This document shows, one piece after another, positions 46,101 to 57,404 of a DNA stretch of 64,000 bases; within the stretch, counting starts at the first letter, position 1; each line of letters begins with the position of its first letter. This DNA comes from Ryuthela nishihirai. Its lineage: Eukaryota > Arthropoda > Arachnida > Araneae > Heptathelidae. The stretch spans positions 15,542,001 to 15,606,000 of the forward strand of contig JAWZYU010000001.1 in NCBI GenBank assembly GCA_038380435.1, written 5' to 3'. Position numbers and translations under genes: made by a program. The notes beneath the pieces were generated by a model that was not told the origin of the DNA, searched no databases, and worked only from the letters and a program-made list of their open reading frames with translations.

Positions 46101-46145
46101 TGCAAAAAAAGTACCGCTCAGAGGTAAAACAACCCAACAACCCAA
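46101..46145 (+). mobile_element. SINE family B, 3' end (split by LINE)
   Basis: tgcaaaaaaagtaccgctca and gaggtaaaacaaccc are the missing 3' end of the SINE at 43046, resuming right after the LINE tail. Confidence 0.85.
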
Positions 46146-46239
46146 CCTCTATGTGACCTCTATTTGAGCCAGAAGGACACGAGTTGCAGAGCGTGTTGAA
46201 GCACTTCGAGATAAATACACCCTCTAGCAGTAGCTTTAG

Positions 46240-46370
46240 CGAAAAAAAAAGGATCATAGATCGCGGAACTTGTCGTGCCCAACCAAATATTAGTTTAGGA
46301 AACTCTCTCTTCGTTTCATAAAAATCAACTGGTTTTTCTTCACTTCAGATGAGATAGTTATGTCGATTAA
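46240..46370 (-). pseudogene. Short mariner-family transposase relic
   Basis: The complement of 46265-46300 reads NIWLGTTSSAIYD-like (frame-shifted). It aligns with NVWLGMTKIKVYD of the element at 57156-58713 in the same block of the catalytic domain. Nothing more of the gene is clear. Confidence 0.3.
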
Positions 46371-46634
46371 CCTCTCGACACATCACTGAAGACAACGTGA
46401 TCGATTCAATTTCCCTTCTCGATTTGTTCAAGGAACTCGATTTGCACAATTAAGTTCGCTTAGATGATCCTCTTCGTGTAATTCATGAAACACTTGAAAA
46501 TGGTGTATTTTTTTTCTTTAACGTTGTTTTCAGAATTTTGTGAACTTTTGATTTGGGCATGCTCATGTGACATTCTCGAATTTTCTTCGATGACGTTTCG
46601 CACTGAGTTGACAGCATGTTGCTCTCAACATGTA

Positions 46635-46849
46635 CAGTCGCTCAAAAAGGTATCCGAACACTATAGTTGATTACAGAATTCAGAAAAAATATTTGGCAAT
46701 CATTTTTTTAGAAATTAGTGATCTGGCAACCTTCGTGTCACGTGACACGAAGGTTGTCAGATCACTGATTTCTGAAAATATCGTTGCCAAATATTTTTTT
46801 TTAACTTCTGTAATCGATCATGATGTTCGGATACTTTTTAGAGCGACTG
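46635..46849. mobile_element. Fold-back MITE, copy 2
   Basis: It has the same ends as the copy at 36646 (cagtcgctcaaaaaggtatcc; complement at 46823-46849) and the same central cgtgtcacgtgacacg palindrome. It is flanked by TA at 46633-46634 and 46850-46851. Confidence 0.88.
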
Positions 46850-46920
46850 TACAAAGGTTGCCAGATCACGTTTTTTTAGAAATTGGTGGCCACACTGTTT
46901 GGATATTTTTTGAGCAACTG
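46850..46920. mobile_element. Half copy of the fold-back MITE
   Basis: It directly abuts copy 2 across a shared TA. It holds aaggttgccagatcac and ends gagcaactg followed by TA at 46921-46922. Only the right arm is present. Confidence 0.7.
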
Positions 46921-47175
46921 TACCTAAATGCTCAAATGAATGGCCAACTATATATTGATTTCTCTGTAGGAGTGAGCATCTCATGTTATCTTTCAAACTT
47001 TTCCAAATTTCCTTCAATAATTCCCTTGGAGTCGTAGTGTTTCACTCCATCGTAGGTTTCTATATATTTAGTTTCATGAGATTCTACAACACATAAATAC
47101 ACCACCTGGCCAAATTATTATGAACATTTATCTAATACGCCGTCGCATGTATCATGGTACAGTTACTGAATTGCA

Positions 47176-47567
47176 GGGGGCGAGGGTAGCTCAGTTGGAA
47201 GCGCGTCAGGCTCGTAATTTGAAGGTCACAGGTTCTAGTCCCAGCTGGGTCAGCTTTCAGATTTATCTCCGCAAAATTCCATACACTGCCCATGGTCAGT
47301 AGAGGACACTGATTGGCTTGAAAAAACAGCCGTCCGTCGAATGGGACTTTAAGTCTTTGCTCCGTGTGCGGGAGTGAGTCATAAACTGTGCACGTTAACG
47401 AACACAACGAATGTCCTTGATGGGAGGCTACCATCTGTGTCTCAGCATCTGCCCAGTGGTCCTCCTCCCTCGTCCTTCTCTGAGCCTCGAGTCCTTATGA
47501 CCTCGCCATTTCATTTAGCCCATTGGATGCAAAAATGCGCCACTCAGAGGTAAAAAAACTCAACCAA
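47176..47567 (+). mobile_element. SINE family B, full length
   Basis: The tRNA-like head (ggtagctcagttggaagcgcg; B box ggttctagtcc) leads to the 3' end, actcagaggtaaaaaaactcaacc. A 7-bp target duplication, aattgca, flanks it at 47169-47175 and 47568-47574. Confidence 0.85.
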
Positions 47568-47704
47568 AATTGCAACGTTTCAATTTTTTGACCATAGTTA
47601 TCGTCGAAATGTGTTTCGAAATACTTCTAGTGGTCATCTCTCAGCTAATGAACTGTAACAACTCTGTTTTACAAAAAGGTTAGGGCAAACAAAACCTGTC
47701 CCTG

Positions 47705-47935
47705 TCTGTCAGGCTTTTTGCCCTCCCGAATTTTTTGTGACCGTTGCCACTTTCCATCCACTTGGGATATTGTGCCCGGAGATTTTCTGCTGAGTTCCAT
47801 CAACTCCATTATGGATGCTCCTGCCCAACTTGCACTCCCAATTGAGGCTCCTTTTGAAGTCAGTCAGATCAACCTTTTGATCATGTCGCACTTAACTTTG
47901 CTTTCCATCATGCTTTTGCATGATGGTTAGCTCTT
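47705..47935 (-). pseudogene. Tc1-like transposase N-terminal relic
   Basis: The minus strand reads KVDLTDFKRSL, then ASIMELMELSRKSPGTIS in another frame. This is the same N-terminal helix-turn-helix region as the relic at 30580-31130. Frames are mixed and the catalytic domain is absent. Confidence 0.55.
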
Positions 47936-48031
47936 TGCGGCTTTTACAGAACTTCGCAGTGACGTAGAATAATGATATCAGTGCGAAATTTTGCATACAT
48001 TAGCGTGTTTAATGCATTTTGGATTTTGGAT

Positions 48032-48400
48032 TTGTTTGATCACTGAGAGGCACATTTTTGCACACAATGGGCTAAATGGACAGGTCATAAGGACCCCGAG
48101 TGCTCAGTAAAATTTGGGGTAGGGAATCCACTGGACAGCTGTTGGGAAACAGATGGTAGCCTCCCGTCAAGACATCCAGCGTGTTCTTTAACGTGCACAA
48201 GCTCTCCCACACGTAGTTCCATGGTTTTATCCGATGGATGGCGGCCTTTTCAAGCCCGTTAGTGTCCCCTACAGAACAAGGACAGAGAACAGAGTTTTTC
48301 GGAGATAAATCTCAAAGCTGGCTCAACTGGGACTCGAACCTAGGAATTGCATATTACAAGCCTGGCCCGCTACAGACTGAGCCACCCCAGACCACATACA
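48032..48400 (-). mobile_element. SINE family B, full length
   Basis: Minus orientation. It runs from cactgagaggcacatttttgcac to the head complement gactcgaacctaggaattgc and actgagccacccc. A 7-bp target duplication, tttggat, lies at 48025-48031 and 48401-48407. Confidence 0.85.
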
Positions 48401-48407
48401 TTTGGAT

Positions 48408-48934
48408 AAAGTCACAAATTGGAAAAACAAAACAAAAAAACAGCAACTTATTTTTTGTGAATGAAGTGACCTTTTTCTTAACAAAGCAAATATAAGCTAA
48501 AAAAATTACTCAAATGTTGTCTAGAAAATTGGAATAAAATCTGCGAAAATTTCAGTCTTGGAGATTACGGAGTTTAGAGAGTGAAATGTAGAAGAAAGGT
48601 GTTGCTTAATGAAAGGCATATGGTCCCATAATCACGGAAAACTGCGCTTAAAAGAGCAAAAGTTACTCAGATAAATTGAAAACACTTCTGAGGAAATTTT
48701 TAACCTACAGGTGATGTTCTAACGATTACAACGCTTGGCATGTTTCTGGAAGAAGAAGGTTCAAATTCTGGTGAAGACGAAACCAAATTTGTTTTCAGAA
48801 AATTATACCAATTCCTAAATTTTTTTCGGTCCGAAGTGCTTTGTGCAGTGTTGCATTGTGTGCAAGAGTATCCGATGTTTGTTTACCAATCCTAGGCAGC
48901 TTTCAAGTGTTAGGTTTCGTACAACGTACGCAGT
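48408..48934. other. Unassigned DNA
   Basis: No supported feature. Confidence 0.5.
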
Positions 48935-49602
48935 CCTCGAGGTTATTGAGCCCGAGTACGACAGAGCCCAAAAGTTATTGAGCCTGTGTATGCCACAGCT
49001 CGAGGTTATTGAGTCCGATTAGTCCAGAGCTCGAATTTACTGAGCCCGAGTACGCCAGAGCTCGAAGTTATTGAGCGTGAGTACTCCAGAGTTCGAAGTT
49101 ATTGAGCATGAGTACGCCAGAACTCGCAATTATTGAGCGTGAGTACGCCAGAACTCGCAATTATTGAGCCCGAGTACGCCAGAGCTTGAAGTTATTGAGC
49201 TCGAGTACGCCAGAACTTGAAGTTCTTGACCCCGAGTACACCAGAGCTTGAAGTTATTGAGCCCGAGTATGCCAGAGCTTGAAGTTATTGAGCCCAAGCA
49301 AGCCAGAGCTTGAAGTTGCTGAACCCGAGTAAGCCACAGCTCGTTTTTGAGCTCGATGAGGCCAGAGCCTATTTATTGAGCTCTAGTATGTCAGAGCTCG
49401 AAGTTACTGAGCCCGAGTACGCTAGAGTAGGAAGTTATTGAGCCCAAATAGGCCAGAGCCTATTTATTGAGCTCTAGTATGTCAGAGCTCGAAGTTACTG
49501 AGCCCGAGTACGCTAGAGTAGGAAGTTATTGAGCCCAAATAGGCCAGAGCTGAAACCAAGTATACCAGAGCTCGAAGTTATGGAGCCCGAGTCCACTAGA
49601 GC
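48935..49602. repeat. Minisatellite, 31-bp unit, about 21 copies
   Basis: The unit is close to gagcccgagtacgccagagc plus ttgaagttatt. Copies differ by substitutions and small indels. Two consecutive blocks of about 91 bp (starting near 49371 and 49462) are nearly identical, showing a recent three-unit duplication. The unit length is not a multiple of three, so it is not a coding repeat. Confidence 0.92.
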
Positions 49603-49858
49603 CTGGTCCTTTTCGACAATTTTTAGCTCATGCCCGAATTAGGTAAAAAAATTGGTCTTCGCATCACACACATCGTAACACTTATATTCAGAAATGAATG
49701 TGGCTAATAACCTTTTTCTCCTATATTATTATTTCTCCTTTATTTTTAATAATTTTGTGACAAAATTAAAGCATTAATTACTATTTGGAACGAAAAATGT
49801 TAGAAGTACTAACAGAAACTTAAGTTCGTGGGTAACATTTCGATATGTAATATATATG
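49603..49858. other. Unassigned AT-rich DNA
   Basis: Nothing recognised. Confidence 0.5.
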
Positions 49859-49860
49859 TA

Positions 49861-50089
49861 CAGTCGCTCAAAAAAAAATATCCGAACACTGCGGTTGACT
49901 GCAGAATTCAGAAAACACATCTGGCAACGATTCTTTTTATAAATTAGTGATCTGGCAACCTTACTGTACATAAAGTGTACTGTACACAAAGGTTGCCAGA
50001 CACTAATTTCTAAAAAAAAATCATTGTCAGATATTTTTTTCTGAATTCTATAATCAACCATAGTGTTCGAATATTTTTTTCAGCGACTG
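49861..50089. mobile_element. Fold-back MITE, copy 3
   Basis: The ends are cagtcgctcaaaaaaaaatatcc and the complement of atatttttttcagcgactg. TA lies at 49859-49860 and 50090-50091. The centre differs from the other two copies: ccttactgtacataaagtgtactgtacacaaagg replaces the cgtgtcacgtgacacg core. Confidence 0.85.
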
Positions 50090-50091
50090 TA

Positions 50092-50820
50092 TATAATTCT
50101 CTAACATGAAATGGTTTTGTTAATAAATGCAAAAAGCCTTTGATTTATTAAAGACAGAGAGAGCTCATAATAAAGATTCAAAAGTAGCATGGTATTTCTT
50201 TCTGACTACTAAAGACTGAATAGTTGAATATTATATTCTTAGTTATTTTTTTTTCGCAGTTACAAGACATATTTAAGAATTTTAATTATTCTTAATTATT
50301 CCCGCCGAATTCTGAAGTCGTCTGTGTTATTTCGAGCTGGATAAAGTTTCAATCAGTAATTAGAACTTTTTTAATTTTCCAAACAACAGGACCTTTGTTA
50401 CTGTCTAAATTTAAACTTGTGAAAGATTCGAGAAATCCGAAGTTCGCCATTTTGTTAGAACTTATCTGACGAAAAAATAATTCTTTTTTTCACTTATACC
50501 TTGAAACAAAAACTGATTTGTCGCACACACCAGGAGGAAATAAAAAAGGGAAAATATAAAATCTAGCTATTTTTAGCATTAGTAAGAGAATGACAATTCA
50601 AATGCTAATTTAAGTTTCTCGCGTTGAATAAATTTCGGCGTGTCCTTTAAGCACGGGAAATGAGATTTTAAATTTGAATATGTGATACGACGAAACGAAA
50701 CAATGGGATATGAACAATGGAAAACAGACAAAGCAATGAGATTAGCAAAGAATCGTTTTTGATGCAGCAGAGCAAGACTTTGAAAGGAAATAATTGTTAA
50801 CCGAAAACTGAACTATTTAG
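50092..50820. other. Unassigned AT-rich DNA
   Basis: No supported feature before the candidate exon. Confidence 0.5.
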
Positions 50821-50933
50821 TTGGCAGTCACATCTAGCAGAGAAGAGATCCGCCGAAGGACTTCCCCCCTTCTTCACTTTCGAAGGCTCCCCCCTCCTTC
50901 ATCCACCATTAGGACACCAACGGAAAAAGGAAG
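50821..50933 (+). CDS. Candidate internal exon of an unidentified host gene
   Basis: A possible acceptor, aaaactgaactatttag, with a branch-like ctgaac, ends at 50820. A donor, AAG|GTATGA, begins at 50934. The 113 bases between are open as AVTSSREEIRRRTSPLLHF, then RRLPPPSSTIRTPTEKG. They are clearly more GC-rich and codon-like than the surroundings. The Arg/Pro/Ser-rich content suggests a disordered region. No family is recognised, and the acceptor is weak in pyrimidines. Confidence 0.35.
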
Positions 50934-52093
50934 GTATGAAAAATTTACCTATTTTACGTTAGGATTCTTTGCACTTATTAACATATTTTTAATTTTTGTT
51001 TAGTTTTTAATTAGTGAATTTGGTCCGTTGATTTTTGAATAGCGTCTCTTTAGCGTTTAGTAATGCTCAAAATGCATGGTCGCACTGTTTCCTGAACTTT
51101 AAATTTATAAGCAGGGATTAATATCGTATACGGTAGGAGACGTTGTTCCCAAATTTTATGGAAAAAAAGCTTTGTCAAGTTTAAAAACCTAAAAAGGAAT
51201 AAATATGCAAAGTTAATCAGAATTATATATTATCGTATACAGCTAACTTAATGAAGAAAAAGAAAAAAATAACGTTGCAAAGACGAGTTTTGAAAATAGA
51301 ATTTTATTCCTTGCAACAATGATATAATACGGGAAGTATGGTTTGTAGGCAAAGTTTTTTCTTTCTTTCAGTATTAATGGTTACGTAAGGTTACGATTGT
51401 TGGGGGTGAAGTCCCTTATAGTTTTGTTGCCTATGAAATGCAAACAGTTACAGAAGTTAATCTCTGCTTATAAGACGAAAAGTGAATGTTAATAGTTTTA
51501 TTTAAAACGAAATTTATTTATTGCATATAATTTGTAAAGTACAACCTCGCTTTAAAGTTTCGGATTTTAAACCCATTATTTAACCCTTTATAAAACAAAT
51601 TTTTAAGGCATTTACATTCTTTATTTTAATATTTTGAGGATTAAAGTCATGGTTAGGGAAAGATACTCTGGTAAATGATTTATTCTCTGCTGTCGTAATA
51701 CATAGGATTTGGTATTACCAATTGTTTTCAACTTAGGATGTTATGTATGTTCATGCATTAGCTCTATAAATGGAGTTGCGCATATTGTCCAAATATTATA
51801 TTAATCCAAAAGAAATATGTGCATTCTAAAGGGGTGATAGACCTTACCTTACATAATATGTTACGAATGTAACCCTACCCCCGCACTCAGGGAATTAAAT
51901 AATTGTTGAGACATATTACATTTGTGTAAAATACTTATTTTCTCAGTAGGCCAAATCTGATTTCCGAGTTGCAACATCTTCCTTCTTTCTCTCTCCCCAA
52001 AACCATAGACCTTTCTAAACGACACTCCCAAAAACATATACATTTTTTAATAAATAGACATTAATTTTACAATATTACAGCAAATATTGTAAA
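50934..52093. other. Unassigned AT-rich DNA
   Basis: A minus-strand frame of 60 codons at 52043-51861 (MFLGVSFRKVYGFGERERRK) looks mildly coding-like, but has no other support. Confidence 0.4.
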
Positions 52094-55000
52094 TTTGAGA
52101 GCAGTAGTTTATTCAGTTCCTTATAATTGTGAACGTAAAACACTAGGAACGGTTTCTATCAGAAGTATCGCTAAACAGTCGATACGACACCTTGGAACAG
52201 GAGAACCACAAGGACGTTCCTCACATTTAGACGTATTTAAAATAAACGTAATTTTACTCGTAGAATTACATCTGAGACACCTGAACATGAATTATCAGAA
52301 AGGTTTTCTCTCCAAAAGTACCCCTAATCACTCTATCGCACATTTTGGAACATGGGAACCCCAGGGGTTATTCTAACATTCACATATATATGAAACTTAT
52401 GTGAGAACAGTGGTTGGTACTGTTTATACTTGTGAACGTAAAGTATCAGGAAGGGATACAATCTGGAAGTTTAGCTAATAACTCGATATGATACGTATTA
52501 AATTTAGGACTCTTGGGATGTTTCTCACATTCCAATATACTTATAATTTATGTAATTGTACTAGTAGGATTATTTCTAATACAGTTGAACTCGAAGCAGC
52601 AGGAAATGTTTCCCTCCACAAGTACCCCCTATCTCTCTATCGCACACTTTGGAACATGGGAACTACAGGGATGATTCTGACATTCACACATATTTCAAAC
52701 TTATGTGAGAACAGTGGTTAGTTCCGTTGCTTACAATTGTGAAATTAAACATCAAGAAGGGGTAAAATCCAGAGGTGTTGATAACAACTGGATGTGATAC
52801 GTCGGAACGTGATAACCCCTGGGGTGTTTCTCATATTCCGACGTATTTATAATTTATGTAATTGTGATAGTATAATTATTTCTGATACAGGTGAACGCGA
52901 AGCAGCAGGAAGAGTTTCTCTGCAGAAGTACATCTATTCACTCTACTGCACTGCACTGTTTGGAACATGGGATCCCCAGGGGTGATTCTAACATTCACAA
53001 ATATTTGAAACTTATGTGAGAACAATGGTTGGTGCTGTTGTTTATACTTGTGAACGTAAAGTATCAGGAAGGGATACAATCTGGAAGTTTAGCTAATAAC
53101 TCGATGAGATACGTCGGAAAGTTAGAAACCCTGGGATAGTTTTCACATTTCGATGTATTTATAATTTATGCAATTGCAGTAGTACGATTATTTCTGATAC
53201 AGTTGAACTCGAAGCATCAGGAAACGTTTCCCTCCACAAGTACCTCCTATCTCTTTATCGCACACTTTGGAAAATGGGAACAACATTGATGTTTCTGACA
53301 TTCACACAAATTTGAAACTTATGTGAGAACAGTGGTTAGTTCCGTTGCTGATAATTGTGAAATTAAACACCAAAAAGGGGTAAAATCCAAAGGTTTTGCT
53401 AACTACTCGATTTGATACGTCAGAACGTGAGAACCCCTGGGGTGTTTCTCACATTCCGACGTATTTATAATTTATGAAATTTTGATAGTAGGATTAATTC
53501 TGATACAGGTGAACGTGAAGCAGCAAGAAAAGATTCTCGGCAGGAGTACCTCTATTCATTCTAGCGCATCGTTTGAAACATGGAATCCCCAGGGGTGAAT
53601 CTAAGATTCACATATATTTGAAACTAATATGAGCACAGTGGTTGGTGCTGTTGTTTATACTTGTGAACGTAAAATATCAGGAACTGATACAATCTGGAAA
53701 TTTAGCTAATAACTCGATGAGATACGTCGGAAAGTTAGGAACCCTGGGATAGTTCTCACATTCTGATGTATTTATAATTTATGCAATTGCACTAATACGA
53801 TTATTTCTGATACAGGTGAACGCGAAGCAGCAGGAAAAGTTTCCGTCCACAAGTACCTCCTATCACTCTATCGCACACTTTGGAACATGGGAACTATAAG
53901 GATGATTCTGACATTCACACAAATTTGAAACTTATGTGAGAACAGTGGTTAGATACGTTGCTGACAATTGTGAAATTAAACATCAAGAATGGGTAACCCC
54001 TGGGGTGTTTCTGACATTCCGTCGTATTTATAATATATATAATTGTGATAGTAGGATTATTTCTAATACAGGTGAACGCGAGGCAGCAGGAAATGTTTGT
54101 CTGCAGAAGTACCTTTATTCACTCTACCGCATCGTTTGGAACATTAGATCCCCAGGGGTGATTCTAATATTTACATATTTTTGAAACTGATGTGAGAGCA
54201 GTGGTTGGTGCTGTTGTTTATACTTGTGAACGTAAAGTATCAGGAAGGGCTGCAATCTGGATGTTTAGCTAATAACTCGATATGATACGTCGGAAGTTTA
54301 GAACCCTTGGGATGTTTCTCACAATTCGATATATTTCTGATTTATATAATTGCACTAGTAGGATTATTTCTGATACAGCTGAACTTGAAGCAGCAGGAAA
54401 CGTTTCCCTCCAGAAGTACCTCCTATCATTCTATCGCACACTTTGGAACATGGGAACTCCAGAGATGATACAGGCATTCACATACAGTTGAAAATTATGT
54501 GAGAACAGTGGTTAGTTCTGTTGCTGATAATTGTGAAATTAAACATTAATAAAAGGTAAAATCCAGAGGCTTTGCTAACAACTCGATTTGATACGTCGGA
54601 ACGTAGAACCCTTGGGGTGCTCCTCACATTCCGACGTATTTATAATTTATGTAATTGTGATAGTAGGATTATTTCTAATAGAGGTGAACGCGAAGCAGCA
54701 GAAAATGTTTCTCTGCAGAGGTACCTCTATTCACTCTATCGCATCGTTTGGAAAATTAGATCCCCAGGGGTGATTCTCATATTTACATATATTTGAAACT
54801 TATGTGAGAACAGTGGTTGGTGCTGTTGTTTGTACTTGTGAACGTAAAGTATCAGGAAGGGATACAATCTGGAAGTTTAGCTAATAATTCGATGAGATAC
54901 GTCGGAAAGTTAGAAAACCTGGGATAGTTCTCACAATCCGATGTATTTGTAATATATGCAATTTCACTAGTACGATTATTTCTGATAAGAGTAACGCGAA

Positions 55001-56735
55001 GCAGCAGGAAAAGTTTCCGTTCACAAGTACCTCCTATCTCTCTATCGCACACTTTGGAAAATGGGAACTACAGAGATGTTTCTGACATTCACACAAATTT
55101 GAAACTTACGTGAGAACAGTGGTTAGTTCCGTTGCTGATAGTTGTGAAATTAAACACCAAAATGGGGTAAAATCCAAAGGTTTTGCTAACTACTCGATTT
55201 GATACGTCGGAACGTGATAACCCCTGGGGTGTTTCTCACATTCCGACGTATTTATAATTTATGAAATTGTGATAGTAGGATTAATTCTGATACAGATGAA
55301 CGCGAAGCAGCAGGAAAAGTTTCTCTGCAGAAGTACCTCTATTCACTCTACCGCATCGTTTGGAACATGGAATCCTCAGTGGGAATTCTAACATTCACAT
55401 ATATTTGAAACTTATGTGAGAACAGTTGTTGGTGTTGCTGTTTATTCTTGTGAACGTAAAGTATCAGGAAGGGATACAATCTGGAAGTTTAGCTAATAAC
55501 TCGATATGATACGTATTAAATTTAGGACGCTTGGGATGTTTCTCACATTCCGATATATTTTTAATTTATGTAATTGCACTAGTAGGATTATTTCTGATGC
55601 AGTTGAACTCGAAGAGGCAGGAAACGTTTCCCTCCACAAGTACCTCCTATCTCTCTATCGCACACTTTGGAAAATGGGAACAACATTGATGTTTCTGACA
55701 TTCACACAAGTTTGAAACTTATGTGAGAACAGTGGTTAGTTCCGTTGCTGATAATTGTGAAATTAAACACCAAAAAGGGGTAAAATCCAAAGGTTTTGCT
55801 AACTACTCGATTTGATAGGTCGGAACGTTAGAACCCCTGGGGTGTTTCTCACATTCCGACGTATTTATAATTTATGTAAACCTCTATTCACTCTACCGCA
55901 TTGTTTGGAACATGGGATCCCTAGGTGTGATTCTAACATTCACATATATTTGAAACTTATGTGTGAACAGTGGTTGGTGCTGTTGTTTATATTTGTGAAT
56001 GTAAAGTATCAGGAAGGAATACAATCTGGAAGTTTAGCTAATAACTCGATATGATACGTCGGTAGTTCAGAACCATTGGGATGTTTCTCACATTCCGATA
56101 TATTTTTAATTTATGTAATTGCACTAGTAGGATTATTTCTGATACAGTTGAACTCGAAGCAGCAGGAAACGTTTCCCTCCACAAGTACCTCCTATCTCTC
56201 TATCGCACACTTTGGAAAATGGGAACTACAGGGATGTTTCTGACATTCACACAAATTTGAAACTTGTGTGAGAACAGTGGTTAGTTCCGTTGCTTATAAT
56301 TGTGAAATTAAACATCAAGAAGAGGTAAAATCCAGAGGTGTAGCTAACAACTCGATTTGATACGTTGGAACGTGAGATCCCCTGGTGTGTTTCTCACATT
56401 CCGACGTATTTATAATTTATGTAATTGTGATAATAGGATTATTTTTAATACAGGTGAACGCGAAGCTGCAGGAAACGTTTCTCTGCAGAAGTTCCTCTAT
56501 TCAGTCTGCCGCATCGTTTGGTACATGAGATCCCCAGCGGTGATTGTAACATTCACATATATTTGAAACTTATGTGAGAACAGTGGTTGGTGCTGTTGTT
56601 TATACTTGTGAAGGTGAAACATCAAGAAGGGATACATCTAGAAGTGTTGCTAAACACTCGATATGATACGTCGGAACGTAAGAACCCGTGGGGTGTTTCT
56701 CATGTTCAGATGTATATATAATTTATGTAATTTTA
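52094..56735. repeat. Satellite array with nested 153/306/612-bp periods
   Basis: gatacgtcggaa or a close variant recurs near 52796, 53108, 53414, 53721, 54285, 54590, 54897, 55201, 55507, 55814, 56054, 56361 and 56664, mostly 303-312 bp apart. Alternate 306-bp units are of two types. One has gtgaacgcgaagcagcagg with ctctgcagaagtacctctat. The other has gttgaactcgaagcagcagg with cctccacaagtacctcctat. The basic period is therefore about 612 bp. Within a unit the two halves also align (ttctnacattcacatatattt / tttctcacattccgatatattt), giving a 153-bp ancestor. Deleted units occur near 54000 and 55875. A solo unit is at 41355. Confidence 0.92.
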
Positions 56736-57153
56736 TTACATAAATTACATAAATTATATTTTACATCAGAAAGAGTAAATGTTCTTCTGTGAGGATACTT
56801 CGGTACCTTGATTTAATTATCGTTATTTGGGAGAGGGCTGCATCCGATAGATTTGTAAGGAAATAAGTAAATATTAATCTTTTAAGGTTTAACGAAAGAT
56901 CTGTACGTTATAACTTTTTTTCCAATTCGTGTGTATAAAACATAAGGGCCAACATTAGCATGGTGATAAAACAAGACTTTTTTTGATTATACGGTTACTA
57001 GAATTATATACTTTATTAATAATCCATTAAATATACCTGTAAATTCGCTCACAAACACTAGTGTTACAGTAGTGGCAATGAGCAGTGTGTTCACAATAGT
57101 GTAAGCTCCGTAATATACATATATTATTGTAAATTATGTAATATACATTAAAA
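56736..57153. other. Unassigned AT-rich DNA
   Basis: Nothing recognised. Confidence 0.5.
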
Positions 57154-57404
57154 TACAGGGTGTTTTTAAAGTAACTATCCATTTCTGTTTAACAAACCTT
57201 TTAATAACTCTCTTTGTGGAAATTGAATCAAATTAATCAAAATCATGAAAACAACAATATATTAATACGATTCAACATGACCCCCATGCATGTCATCACG
57301 CAAAACCCAACGTTCAGTGGTAAGCACGGTAAACCATTTCCAAGATATCAGGTGTATTCTTAACCACTGCAGCTGTGATCCGCTCCTTCACTTGATTAAT
57401 GCTA

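Noticed and set aside
48935..49602. Repetitive coding sequence (Glu-Pro-Glu-Tyr-Ala repeats)
   Set aside because: The unit is 31 bp, so the frame rotates each repeat and stops appear.
50821..51003. Full 60-codon protein extending past the donor
   Set aside because: After 50933 the composition becomes AT-rich and hydrophobic like the flanks; the exon interpretation fits better.
52095..56566. Repeated frames of 60-80 codons across the satellite, with similar peptides (for example a VFLTFRRIYNLCN stretch)
   Set aside because: They are the same repeat read many times; the frames carry no shared start or stop logic and units have indels that break them.
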